23,097 nt of DNA from Pseudomonadota bacterium (GTDB lineage: Bacteria; Pseudomonadota; Alphaproteobacteria; Sphingomonadales; Sphingomonadaceae). Location: contig JAFAEZ010000145.1 of the NCBI GenBank assembly GCA_023423775.1, forward strand, positions 1 through 23,097. Reading direction: 5' to 3'. How positions within the stretch are numbered: the stretch's first letter is position 1; each line of letters opens with the position of its first letter. Below, piece after piece: positions 1 to 6,939 of this stretch. The notes beneath the pieces were generated by a model. It worked only from the letters and a program-made list of their open reading frames with translations, made no database searches and was not told the origin of the DNA. Both the position numbers and the translations under genes were made by a program.

Positions 1-916
1 GGGCGGCGCAGCGCGCGGTGCGCGCGCCGAGTTCGCCAAGCTGGGCCAGCAGGTCCGACCGGACCGGCACCGCGATCTCGGCGGCTGCGGTGGGCGTGGG
101 CGCGCGGATGTCGGCGGCGAAGTCGCACAGCGAGGTATCGGTCTCGTGGCCGACCGCGGAGATGATCGGGATCGAGCAGTCGGCGACGGCGCGGACCACC
201 TCCTCCTCGTTGAAGGCCCACAGATCCTCGATCGAGCCGCCGCCGCGCGCGACGATTACCAGGTCGGGGCGGGGCACCGGCCCGTCCCCGCCGAGCGCGT
301 CGAAGCCGCGGATCGCCGCCGCGATCTGGGGCGCGGCGCCGTCGCCCTGGACCGGCACCGGCCAGACGATCACGTGGCTCGGGCAGCGGTCGGCGAGGCG
401 GTGGAGGATGTCGCGGATCACCGCCCCCGTCGGCGACGTGACGACGCCGATCACGCGCGGCAGGAACGGCAGGCGCTTTTTGCGCTGCTCGTCGAACAGC
501 CCCTCGGCCGCGAGCGCACGGCGGCGCTTGTCGAGCAGGGCCATCAACGCCCCCTGCCCGGCGAGCTCGAGCCGGTCGATCACGATCTGGTAGCGCGATC
601 GCCCGGGATAGGTGGTGAGCTTGCCGGTGGCGACGACCTCGATGCCGTCCTCCGGACGGAAGCGCAGCGCGCCGGCGGTCGCCTTCCACAGCACGCCGTC
701 GATCACCGCCTTGTCATCCTTCAGGCAGAGATAGCAATGGCCCGAGGCGGCGCGCTTCCAGCCCGATATCTCGCCGCGCACCCGCACGAAGCCGAAGGCG
801 TCCTCGACCGTGCGCTTCAGCCGCATCGACAGTTCCGAGACGGTCTGCGCCGGTGCGTTGTCGCCGGGGGCCTGGGTTGCTAGGAGCCCGCCATCATTTG
901 AAGGGAAGTCGTCCAT
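1..916 (-). CDS. xseA: Exodeoxyribonuclease VII large subunit (partial, C-terminus outside window)
   Basis: XseA is the large subunit of exonuclease VII, which degrades single-stranded DNA in repair together with the small subunit XseB. Reading the minus strand from the ATG at 916-914 gives 305 open codons to the window edge, so the C-terminal part is missing. The N-terminal OB-fold is recognisable (KRTVEDAFGFVRVRGEISG, then GHCYLCLKDDKA and VVATGKLTTYPGRSRYQIV). It is followed by the family core, including VTSPTGAVIRDILHR, the glycine-rich ARGGGSIEDLWAFNEEE and SAVGHETDTSLCDFAADIRA. The start fits the family N-terminus (LLATQAPGDNAP before the OB-fold) and has AGGA five bases upstream. That start shares a CATG with the divergent purD start. 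Identification is firm; the exact start is slightly less certain. Confidence 0.95.
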   Translation of the reverse strand, partial: MDDFPSNDGGLLATQAPGDNAPAQTVSELSMRLKRTVEDAFGFVRVRGEISGWKRAASGHCYLCLKDDKAVIDGVLWKATAGALRFRPEDGIEVVATGKLTTYPGRSRYQIVIDRLELAGQGALMALLDKRRRALAAEGLFDEQRKKRLPFLPRVIGVVTSPTGAVIRDILHRLADRCPSHVIVWPVPVQGDGAAPQIAAAIRGFDALGGDGPVPRPDLVIVARGGGSIEDLWAFNEEEVVRAVADCSIPIISAVGHETDTSLCDFAADIRAPTPTAAAEIAVPVRSDLLAQLGELGARTARCAA

Positions 917-2183
917 GAATGTCCTGTTGATCGGCTCGGGCGGGCGCGAGCATGCGCTGGCGTGGAAGCTGGCGCAATCGCCCAGGCTCGGCAAGCTGTT
1001 CGCGGCGCCCGGCAATCCGGGCATCGCAGAGCATGCCCAGCTTGTCGACCTCGATCCCGCGGATCATCGGGCAGTGGTCGATTTCTGCCGCCGCAATTCG
1101 ATCGAGCTGGTGGTGGTCGGGCCGGAGGCGCCGCTGGTCGACGGCCTCGGCGATAACCTGCGGACGATGGGCGTCGCCGTATTCGGGCCCAACCGCATCC
1201 CCGCCCAGCTCGAAGGCTCCAAGGGCTTCACCAAGGACCTGTGCGCCCGCCACGGCATCCCGACCGCGCGCTACGTGAAGGCGGGCGACAAGCTCGCCGC
1301 CGAAGCCGCCCTGCCCGATTTCGGCCTGCCGGTGGTGATCAAGGCCGACGGCCTCGCCGCCGGCAAGGGCGTGATCATCGCCGAGACCGCCGAGGAGGCG
1401 CAGGCGGCGCTGGACATGATGTTCGAGGGGGCTTTCGGCGGCGCTGGCGCTTCGGTCGTGATCGAGCAGTTCCTGACCGGCGAGGAAGCGAGCTTCTTCG
1501 CGATCACCGACGGCACCCATGTCGTGCCGTTCGGATCTGCGCAGGACCACAAGCGCGTCGGCGACGGCGATACCGGCCCCAATACCGGCGGCATGGGCGC
1601 CTACAGCCCGGCCTCGATCCTGACGCCGGCGCTCGAGGCGCAAGTGATGGAGGAGATCGTCCGTCCCACGGTGCGCGCGCTGGCCGAGGAAGGCACGCCT
1701 TATTCGGGCGTCCTCTATGCGGGCCTGATGCTGACCGCCGACGGCCCCTCGCTGATCGAATATAATGCCCGCTTCGGCGACCCGGAATGCCAGGTGCTGA
1801 TGATGCGCCTCGAAAGCGACCTGCTCGAGTTGCTGTATGCGACCGCCAAGGGAACCCTGGCGGAGGCCGAGCCGCCGCGCTTCAGCGCCGACGCTGCGCT
1901 CACCATCGTCATGGCCGCCAACGGCTATCCCGGCACTCCCGAAACGGGCGGCACGATCGGCGGCATCGAGACAACTGGCGCCGCGAAGGTCTTCCAAGCG
2001 GGCACGACGGTTCGTGACGGCGTCCTGGTCGCCAGCGGCGGCCGCGTGCTCAACGTGACGGCGCGCGGGCCCGACGTTCGCGCCGCGCGCGACGCCGCTT
2101 ATGCGGCCGCCGGAGCTATCGACTTTCCGACCGGATTTTATCGCCGCGACATCGGCTGGCGCGAGATCGAACGGCTCGGCTAG
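915..2183 (+). CDS. purD: Phosphoribosylamine--glycine ligase (GAR synthetase)
   Basis: PurD makes glycinamide ribonucleotide from phosphoribosylamine, glycine and ATP, the second step of purine synthesis in the cytosol. The 422-aa length is normal for the family. Visible motifs are GSGGREHAL near the N-terminus (about residues 7-15), the ATP-grasp segment LPVVIKADGLAAGKGV (138-153), DHKRVGDGDTGPNTGGMGAY in the middle and EYNARFGDPECQ toward the end. A longer reading from 810 is open, but the family N-terminus begins MNVLLIGSGG, and GAAGGGAAG lies just upstream, so 915 is the start. It diverges from xseA with no intergenic space. Nothing is odd in the protein itself. Confidence 0.98.
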   Translation: MNVLLIGSGGREHALAWKLAQSPRLGKLFAAPGNPGIAEHAQLVDLDPADHRAVVDFCRRNSIELVVVGPEAPLVDGLGDNLRTMGVAVFGPNRIPAQLEGSKGFTKDLCARHGIPTARYVKAGDKLAAEAALPDFGLPVVIKADGLAAGKGVIIAETAEEAQAALDMMFEGAFGGAGASVVIEQFLTGEEASFFAITDGTHVVPFGSAQDHKRVGDGDTGPNTGGMGAYSPASILTPALEAQVMEEIVRPTVRALAEEGTPYSGVLYAGLMLTADGPSLIEYNARFGDPECQVLMMRLESDLLELLYATAKGTLAEAEPPRFSADAALTIVMAANGYPGTPETGGTIGGIETTGAAKVFQAGTTVRDGVLVASGGRVLNVTARGPDVRAARDAAYAAAGAIDFPTGFYRRDIGWREIERLG

Positions 2184-2255
2184 TCGCACGGCGCCGAACG
2201 GGATATTTTACGGGCACGAAACATTGTTCATGCTGATGGACAGGGGAGTTGGGAC

Positions 2256-2681
2256 ATGTCGCCCGCGGTTAAGATTCTGATCGGCTTTGTCGCGGTGATG
2301 CTGATGGGCTGGGCCTATCACGGCCCGCTTGGGCACGGAGAAGCGTTCATCGGCGGGCTGGAGGCGCAGGCGCAGCAGGCGGTCGCCGAGGTGCCGGGCG
2401 TCCAGGCTAGGCTCGGCCACGATCCGTTGACGCGCGCCGCCACCCTGTCGGGCCCCGCCAACACCTTCCAGCGCGAAGGCATGGGGGAATTTCCTGGGCT
2501 CAACGACCGCGTCGCCGCCGTCGCGGGCATCTCATCGGTCCGCTGGGCCGACGCCGGCCAGCCCGAGCGCGCGGTGCCGCTGCTCGCCGAAGCGCTCGCT
2601 TTCATCCTGCTCGCTTACCTTGTCGGGCTCGCTCTTGGCCGTCTGCTGTTCGGGCGCCCGAAGCGCGAAGGCTATCTGTGA
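2256..2681 (+). CDS. Small bitopic membrane protein with BON-like central region, function unknown
   Basis: This 141-aa protein has a hydrophobic N-terminal segment (about residues 5-22), a soluble middle and a second hydrophobic segment (about 113-133) before a short basic tail (GRPKREGYL). The middle part (ALEAQAQQAV-like helix, then LTRAATLSGPAN, then VAAVAGISSVRWADA) resembles the alpha-beta-beta pattern of BON domains, which are thought to contact membranes; this is a weak pattern-based resemblance. AGGGGAG upstream supports the ATG at 2256. It is followed 16 bp later by the HhH membrane protein on the same strand, so the two are probably co-transcribed. I assign no function. Confidence 0.85.
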   Translation: MSPAVKILIGFVAVMLMGWAYHGPLGHGEAFIGGLEAQAQQAVAEVPGVQARLGHDPLTRAATLSGPANTFQREGMGEFPGLNDRVAAVAGISSVRWADAGQPERAVPLLAEALAFILLAYLVGLALGRLLFGRPKREGYL

Positions 2682-2697
2682 AGGAACGACACCCATC

Positions 2698-3261
2698 ATG
2701 ACGACTGTGATCGAAGTCTATCTGATCCCCATCATCATCGCTCTGGTCGTCGGCCTCGCGATCGCCTGGTGGGCCTTTTCGCGCCGATCGGCTGGCACTC
2801 CGCGGCTGAACCGCGAGGCCGATCCCGCCGCCCCGCTCGAGCGGCCCTATGTCCGCCCCACCGCGCCCGCTTCTGCATCGGCATCGGCCGCTGCCGCGAC
2901 GAGGCAGGCGCATGAAGGCCATGGCATTGCCGATTCGGCCGCTGCCGCGACCGCCGACGTGGCCGGCCAGATCATCGGCGCCCCGGTTCATTCGGAACTG
3001 CCCGGTGCCGGCGGCCCGCCCGACGACCTCCAGGTGCTGAAGGGGGTGGGCCCGAAGCTCGCCGCCCGCCTCAACGAGAACGGCATCACCCGCTTCGAGC
3101 AGCTCGCCGCCCTCACCGAGAACGAGGTCGGAATCCTCGAAGACAAGCTGGGGCCGTTCAAGGGCCGCCTCACTCGCGACCGCGTCGTCGAGCAGGCTTT
3201 CTATCTCGCCCGCGGCGATCGCGACGGCTTCGAAGCCCGCTTCGGCGCGCTCGGCGGCTGA
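2698..3261 (+). CDS. Membrane-anchored helix-hairpin-helix domain protein
   Basis: The 187-aa protein begins with one membrane helix (about residues 6-27, rich in I, V, L and W). A low-complexity Ala/Ser/Pro linker follows (about 41-105), then a C-terminal helix-hairpin-helix domain (about 109-162) containing LKGVGPKLAARLNENGI and FKGRLTRDRVVEQA. This HhH type is annotated in databases as a predicted 5' DNA nuclease-like domain and also occurs fused to NADH-quinone oxidoreductase subunit E in alphaproteobacteria. HhH units bind DNA or proteins; I see no nuclease catalytic residues. The start at 2698 is chosen for the AAGGA upstream; an in-frame extension to 2620 overlaps the preceding gene and is unlikely. 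The stop lies in a hairpin shared with the convergent gene. Confidence 0.88.
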   Translation: MTTVIEVYLIPIIIALVVGLAIAWWAFSRRSAGTPRLNREADPAAPLERPYVRPTAPASASASAAAATRQAHEGHGIADSAAAATADVAGQIIGAPVHSELPGAGGPPDDLQVLKGVGPKLAARLNENGITRFEQLAALTENEVGILEDKLGPFKGRLTRDRVVEQAFYLARGDRDGFEARFGALGG

Positions 3262-3278
3262 CCGTTAGCCGACGGTCA
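3259..3278. terminator. Short inverted repeat spanning two convergent stop codons
   Basis: TGACCGT and ACGGTCA form a perfect 7-bp stem with a 6-base loop (TAGCCG). The outer TGA/TCA of the arms are the stop codons of the plus-strand HhH gene (3259-3261) and the minus-strand transporter gene (3278-3276). No T-tract follows on either side, so it is at best a weak or rho-assisted bidirectional end. Confidence 0.4.
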
Positions 3279-4595
3279 CTGGCCGAGATGGGAGGCGAGC
3301 AATTTGTCGATCTTGTGGCCGTCCATATCGACGATCTCGAAACGCCAGCCGGAGAAACGGAACGCCTCCCCCGTCTCCGGCAGATGCTTGAGCACTGACA
3401 AGGCGAAGCCGGCGGCGGTCGCATAATCGCGATCGTCGGGCAGGCCGAAGCCCAACGCGTCGGCCATGCCGTCGGCGGACAGCGAACCCGAGATCAGCCA
3501 GCTTCCGTCCTCGCGCTCGATCAGCGGCGGATCGCGGTCGTCGCCCTGGTCGGAGGCGAACACGCCGGCCAGGGCGGCCAGCAGGTCGGCCGGCGTCAGG
3601 ATGCCGTCGAAATGGCCATATTCGTCGTGGACGAAGGCCACCGGCACTTCGGCCGAGCGCAGCACCGCCAGCGCGTCCATCGCATCCATCTGATCCGGGA
3701 CCACGGGTGCTTCGCGCACCAGCCCGCGCAGGTTGAGCGGGGCGCCCTCGATCTGGGCGGCAACGATGTCGCGCAATTGCACGACGCCGAGCAGGCGGTC
3801 GACCGACCCTTCCGCGACCGGAAAACGGCTGTGCGGCGTTTCGGCCAGGAATTCGCGTATCTCGCTCGGGCTGGCATCGACGTCGATCCAGTCGACGTCG
3901 GTGCGCGGTGTCATCACCTCGCGTGTCGGGCGGTCGGCGAGGCGCACAACACCGGATATGATCGCGCGCTCACTCTCCTCGAGCACGCCGGCATGGGTCG
4001 CCTCGGCGACCACCAGGTGCAACTCCTCGGCGGTCACCTTGCTATCCGATTCGCGCTGCATCCCGAGCAGGCGGAAAATGAGCGCGCTCGAGCGATCGAG
4101 CAGCCACACGAACGGGGCGGTGACCTTGGCCATCCACAGCATGATCGGGGCCATGAAGAGCGCGATCGGCTCCGGCGCGCGCAAGGCGAACTGCTTGGGA
4201 ACCAGTTCGCCGATGATCAGCGACGCGTAGGTGGTCAGCGCGATCACGAGGGTGAAGCCCAGCGTCGCCGCCAGTTCCTGCTCGATGCCGAGCAACACCA
4301 GCCGCTCCGCCACCGGGCCGCCGAGGCTGGCGCCCGAATAGGCGCCGGCCAGGATCCCGATCAAAGTGATCCCGATCTGGACGGTCGAGAGGAAGCGCCC
4401 GGGATTGGCGGCAAGATCGAGGGCGATGCGGGCGCCGCGCCGGCCGGCCTTGGCCATCGCCTTCAGCCGCGCCTCGCGGGCGGAAACGATCGCGAGCTCC
4501 GACATGGCGAAAACGCCGTTGAGCGCGACGAGGAGCAGGATGACGATGACGTCAAACCACGGGAATGGCGATAGGGGGGGATGTGCGGGCGACAT
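3276..4595 (-). CDS. CNNM/CorC-type transporter, DUF21-CBS-HlyC/CorC family
   Basis: This 439-aa inner-membrane protein belongs to the CNNM-like family, formerly labelled hemolysins. Characterised members export Mg2+ or affect divalent-cation balance. The N-terminal DUF21 region has about four hydrophobic segments (residues 14-33, 69-88, 108-128, 143-178) and the conserved SELAIVSAR and GELVPKQFALRAPEP. Two CBS domains follow (about 225-335; VMTPRTDVDWI and VPVAFVHDEYGHFDGILTPADLL), then the C-terminal CorC/HlyC domain (about 350-435; GSWLISGSLSADGM, TAAGFALSVLKHLPETGE, FEIVDMDGHKIDKLL). Length and domain order match the family. Adenine nucleotides commonly bind the CBS pair; transport specificity cannot be read from the sequence. 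It diverges from the OmpA lipoprotein gene across about 140 bp. Confidence 0.93.
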   Translation of the reverse strand: MSPAHPPLSPFPWFDVIVILLLVALNGVFAMSELAIVSAREARLKAMAKAGRRGARIALDLAANPGRFLSTVQIGITLIGILAGAYSGASLGGPVAERLVLLGIEQELAATLGFTLVIALTTYASLIIGELVPKQFALRAPEPIALFMAPIMLWMAKVTAPFVWLLDRSSALIFRLLGMQRESDSKVTAEELHLVVAEATHAGVLEESERAIISGVVRLADRPTREVMTPRTDVDWIDVDASPSEIREFLAETPHSRFPVAEGSVDRLLGVVQLRDIVAAQIEGAPLNLRGLVREAPVVPDQMDAMDALAVLRSAEVPVAFVHDEYGHFDGILTPADLLAALAGVFASDQGDDRDPPLIEREDGSWLISGSLSADGMADALGFGLPDDRDYATAAGFALSVLKHLPETGEAFRFSGWRFEIVDMDGHKIDKLLASHLGQ

Positions 4596-4738
4596 GGTCT
4601 GCGCGCCCTTCTTAGCCGCGAACCTCGGGCCACCACAACTGGTTCGTCGCTGCCGCGCCCGGGTGCGAGGAACAAGCCCGCTTAATGGCGGTTGGAACCA
4701 GCGTTCAACACATCCCCCTCACCGGGAAAGGAATGAGT

Positions 4739-5404
4739 ATGCCCGTATCCAAGCGTATCACGATGGCGGTCGCCGCCACTGCGCTGCTGGCCACCACCGC
4801 CTGCGTCACTGACCCCAATACCGGCGAGCGCCGCGTCTCGCGCGCCGCGATCGGCGCCGGCCTCGGCGTCGTCGGCGGTTATCTCGCGGGCGACCTGGTC
4901 GGCGGCAAGCGCGATCGCACCGAGAAGATCATCGGCGCCGGCATCGGCGGCATCGCCGGTGGCGCGATCGGCGCCTATATGGACAAGCAGGAGCAGGAAC
5001 TGCGCCGCGAGACGGCCGGCACCGGCGTCGACGTCATCCGCGAAGGCGACGAGATCGCCCTGCGCATGCCGGCGGGGATCACCTTCCCGATCAACAGCTA
5101 CCAGATCCAGCCGCAATTCCAGTCGACGCTCGACGACGTCGCGCGGACCCTGGCCGCCTATCCGTCGACGATGATCGACGTCTACGGCCACACCGACCCC
5201 TCGGGCGGCGACGGCATCAACATCCCGCTGTCGCAGAATCGCGCGCAGTCGGTCGCGTCCTACCTCGCCCAGCGCGGCGTCAACTCGGCGCGCATCGCGA
5301 CCCAGGGCTTCGGCTCCAGCCGCCCGATCGCCGACAACAGCACCGAAGCTGGCCGCGCAGCCAACCGCCGCGTCGAGATTCGCATCGTGCCGGTTGCCGC
5401 CTGA
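4739..5404 (+). CDS. OmpA-family lipoprotein with glycine-zipper region
   Basis: The 221-aa precursor has a signal peptide ending at a relaxed lipobox (ATTAC; Cys22 would be lipidated), a glycine-rich zipper region (about residues 38-80, GAGLGVVGGYLAG and GAGIGGIAGGAIGAYM) and a C-terminal OmpA domain (about 105-215). The peptidoglycan-binding signature is visible: YGHTDPSGGDGINIPLSQNRA, GVNSARIATQGFG and NRRVEI. This is the arrangement of YiaD-like outer-membrane lipoproteins that tether the outer membrane to peptidoglycan. GGGAAAGGA seven bases before the second ATG favours 4739; ATG 4733 is the alternative but sits directly on the Shine-Dalgarno. A strong terminator follows. Confidence 0.92.
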   Translation: MPVSKRITMAVAATALLATTACVTDPNTGERRVSRAAIGAGLGVVGGYLAGDLVGGKRDRTEKIIGAGIGGIAGGAIGAYMDKQEQELRRETAGTGVDVIREGDEIALRMPAGITFPINSYQIQPQFQSTLDDVARTLAAYPSTMIDVYGHTDPSGGDGINIPLSQNRAQSVASYLAQRGVNSARIATQGFGSSRPIADNSTEAGRAANRRVEIRIVPVAA

Positions 5405-5422
5405 CGCTCGGCGCATGAAACA

Positions 5423-5452
5423 GGCGCCGGGGATCCGTCCCCGGCGCCTTTT
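5423..5452 (+). terminator. Rho-independent terminator of the OmpA lipoprotein gene
   Basis: A perfect 11-bp stem (GGCGCCGGGGA paired with TCCCCGGCGCC) with a TCCG loop is followed by TTTT. It lies 19 bp after the stop of the lipoprotein gene and ends one base before the stop codon of the convergent tadA. Confidence 0.9.
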
Positions 5453-5908
5453 CTATGCGCGACGCTCGCGGAAGAAGCCCCGCAATATCTCCGCCGCCTG
5501 CTCCTCGCCGATGCCGGCGTAGATTTCAGGCGCGTGATGGCAGGTCGGCTGCGCGAACAGCCGCGGCCCGTGCAGCACAGCTCCGCCCTTAGGGTCGGGC
5601 GCCCCGAAATAGAGCCGGCCGATTCGCGCCAGCGCGATCGCCCCCGCACACATCGCGCACGGCTCAAGCGTCACCCAAAGATCGCACTGGTCGAGCCGCG
5701 ACGTGCCGAGAACCCGCGCCGCCTCGCGAAGCGCCACCATTTCGGCATGGGCGGTGGGATCGTGGCTGGCGCGCATCGCATTGGCCGTCACGGCGACGAT
5801 CTCGGTGCCGCGCGTCACCACCGCGCCGACCGGCACTTCGCCACCGTCGGAGGCGCGTCGAGCGGCGTCGAGCGCGAGGCGCATCGGTTCGGGGAGCGGA
5901 AAGGCCAT
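5453..5908 (-). CDS. tadA: tRNA-specific adenosine deaminase
   Basis: TadA deaminates adenosine 34 of tRNA-Arg(ACG) to inosine, allowing wobble decoding. The 151-aa protein shows the zinc-dependent deaminase signature: HAE at 54-56 (zinc ligand H54, proton shuttle E56) and PCAMC at 83-87 (zinc ligands C84 and C87). Typical neighbours GEVPVGAVV and NAMRASHDPTAHAEM are also present. It is the last gene of a probable minus-strand run behind the yqaE-like gene (32-bp gap). Its Shine-Dalgarno is weak. The length is usual for bacterial TadA; nothing odd. Confidence 0.95.
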   Translation of the reverse strand: MAFPLPEPMRLALDAARRASDGGEVPVGAVVTRGTEIVAVTANAMRASHDPTAHAEMVALREAARVLGTSRLDQCDLWVTLEPCAMCAGAIALARIGRLYFGAPDPKGGAVLHGPRLFAQPTCHHAPEIYAGIGEEQAAEILRGFFRERRA

Positions 5909-5940
5909 GGCCGACGGTTAGCGGCCCGGCGCGGCCAAGG

Positions 5941-6120
5941 CTATGCCGGCGACGCCGGCGGGCGCTTCCTCAACAGGGTGAAGAAGGCGAAGACGACGCC
6001 CGGCAGATAGCCCAGACAAGTAAGGCCGAAGGCGATCCAGAAGTTTCTGGAAACGCCTTCGGCCAGGAACACCGCCAGCGGCGGCAGGAAGAAGGCCGCG
6101 AGGATGAGCGTGACGGTCAC
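5941..6120 (-). CDS. YqaE/Pmp3-family small membrane protein
   Basis: A 59-aa protein reads from GTG at 6120-6118: MTVTLILAAFFLPPLAVFLA, then EGVSRNFWIAFGLTCLGYLP, then GVVFAFFTLL and a basic end. Two hydrophobic segments around a short polar turn, FFLPPLAV, FWI and the CLGYLPG sequence are the hallmark of the YqaE/Pmp3 (UPF0057) family. These are stress-linked proteolipids thought to influence membrane potential or permeability. GGGAGGG lies about seven bases upstream and supports the GTG start. It lies 18 bp after the 90-aa repeat protein on the same strand and 32 bp before tadA, so it is likely co-transcribed. Confidence 0.9.
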   Translation of the reverse strand: MTVTLILAAFFLPPLAVFLAEGVSRNFWIAFGLTCLGYLPGVVFAFFTLLRKRPPASPA

Positions 6121-6138
6121 CCCGCGACCCTCCCGATC

Positions 6139-6411
6139 TTATTCCTCGCCATTATCCTTGACGCCCACGACCGGCACGTCGACCGTCTCGGTCTTGGTGT
6201 CGACGGTCGGGACCTCGATGTTGGTCTCCGTCGTGCCGACCACGACTTCCTTCGAATCGACGTCCACCGCGGGGAGCTCGCCGCCCTGTGCACTGACATC
6301 GACCTTGGGCAGTTCGCCTTCCTTGACGTCGGCGCTCCAGAAGCCGGTGGCGAACAGGATGATGACGATGACGACAATGACCGCGAGCAATCCGAGAACC
6401 TTGCGAGACAT
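6139..6411 (-). CDS. Small membrane-anchored protein with V-D-V repeats, function unknown
   Basis: The 90-aa protein starts with one strongly hydrophobic helix (about residues 5-23). An acidic tail of degenerate repeats follows: GELPKVDV, GELPAVDV, IEVPTVDT and VDVPVVGV. The tail probably sits in the periplasm, because MSRK before the helix is the positive side. An ideal Shine-Dalgarno (GGAGGA, six bases from ATG 6411) shows it is expressed; the upstream in-frame extension to 6561 is not needed. It precedes the YqaE-like gene with an 18-bp gap. I recognise no family. Co-expression with a YqaE protein hints at an envelope-stress role, which is inference. Confidence 0.85.
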   Translation of the reverse strand: MSRKVLGLLAVIVVIVIILFATGFWSADVKEGELPKVDVSAQGGELPAVDVDSKEVVVGTTETNIEVPTVDTKTETVDVPVVGVKDNGEE

Positions 6412-6442
6412 AGAAATTCCTCCTTCAGAACCTGTGTAGTTG

Positions 6443-6474
6443 GAGGGACAACGCAGCTTGGCTAAATCGGTTGC
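6443..6474 (-). promoter_or_regulatory. Possible EcfG-type (general stress sigma) promoter
   Basis: On the minus strand, GCAAC (6474-6470) is followed after exactly 16 bases by CGTT (6453-6450), 38 bases before the start of the V-D-V repeat gene. The alphaproteobacterial general-stress consensus is GGAAC-N16/17-CGTT, so one base differs. YqaE-type proteins are often stress-induced, which fits. One-mismatch matches occur by chance, so this is tentative. Confidence 0.35.
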
Positions 6475-6525
6475 ACTAGCGCAACGATCTGCTGGCCCGG
6501 CGTGCGGTGGGAACCGCGTAAACGG

Positions 6526-6554
6526 TTGACGAAAGCCGCCATCGTGGTTAGGTG
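6526..6554 (+). promoter_or_regulatory. Candidate rpmB promoter
   Basis: TTGACG (6526-6531), a 17-base spacer and TAGGTG (6549-6554) lie about 45 bases before the rpmB start. The -35 box is strong and the -10 is weak but typical of GC-rich alphaproteobacteria. Confidence 0.45.
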
Positions 6555-6599
6555 CGCCCACTTTCCGGGGACATGCTCCCCATTCCAGGACGAGATGAA

Positions 6600-6893
6600 A
6601 TGTCGCGCATTTGCGAACTGACCGGCAAGGGCCGGCTGGTGGGTAACAATGTTTCCCACGCCAACAACAAGACCAAGCGGACTTTCCTGCCGAATCTGCA
6701 GAACGTCACCTTGATGTCGGACGCTCTCGGCCGCGGCGTGAAGCTGCGCGTCTCGATGGCTGGCCTGCGCTCGGTCGAACATGTCGGCGGCCTCGACAAC
6801 TGGCTCGCCAAGACTTCGGACGACAAGCTGAGCCTGAACGTTCAGCGCCTGAAGCGCGAGATCGCCAAGAAGCAGGCGACGACGCCCGCCTAA
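6600..6893 (+). CDS. rpmB: 50S ribosomal protein L28
   Basis: L28 is a structural protein of the large ribosomal subunit. The 97-aa sequence has the family signature MSRICELTGKGRLVGNNVSH, then NNKTKRTFLPNLQNVTLMSD and the GLRSVEHVGGLDNWL segment. It is the longer alphaproteobacterial form without zinc-binding CXXC pairs. AGGA upstream supports the ATG at 6600; an in-frame extension to 6552 is open but unlike the family. It is a single-gene unit between a possible TTGACG-N17-TAGGTG promoter and two consecutive terminator-like hairpins. Confidence 0.98.
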   Translation: MSRICELTGKGRLVGNNVSHANNKTKRTFLPNLQNVTLMSDALGRGVKLRVSMAGLRSVEHVGGLDNWLAKTSDDKLSLNVQRLKREIAKKQATTPA

Positions 6894-6901
6894 GCGGCTG
6901 T

Positions 6902-6930
6902 CGCTTCCGCTTCGGCGGAAGCGTCCTTTC
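6902..6930 (+). terminator. First rpmB terminator
   Basis: CGCTTCCGC and GCGGAAGCG form a perfect 9-bp stem closed by a stable TTCG tetraloop, nine bases after the rpmB stop. A T/C-rich tail (TCCTTTCTC) follows. Confidence 0.8.
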
Positions 6931-6939
6931 TCAAGCGAA

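Noticed and set aside
18..883. Plus-strand frames opposite xseA
   Set aside because: The minus strand encodes a clear XseA in one uninterrupted frame up to the window edge.
894..2189. 431-aa open frame antisense to purD
   Set aside because: It lies opposite a definite purD and has shadow composition (H, R, Q, A and G rich).
3612..4574. 320-aa plus-strand frame opposite the CNNM transporter
   Set aside because: The transporter on the minus strand has clear domains and membrane segments; this frame is its shadow.
4685..4760. EcfG promoter before the OmpA lipoprotein (GGAAC near 4694)
   Set aside because: CGTT lies only three bases after GGAAC; no partner box occurs at 16-17 bases.
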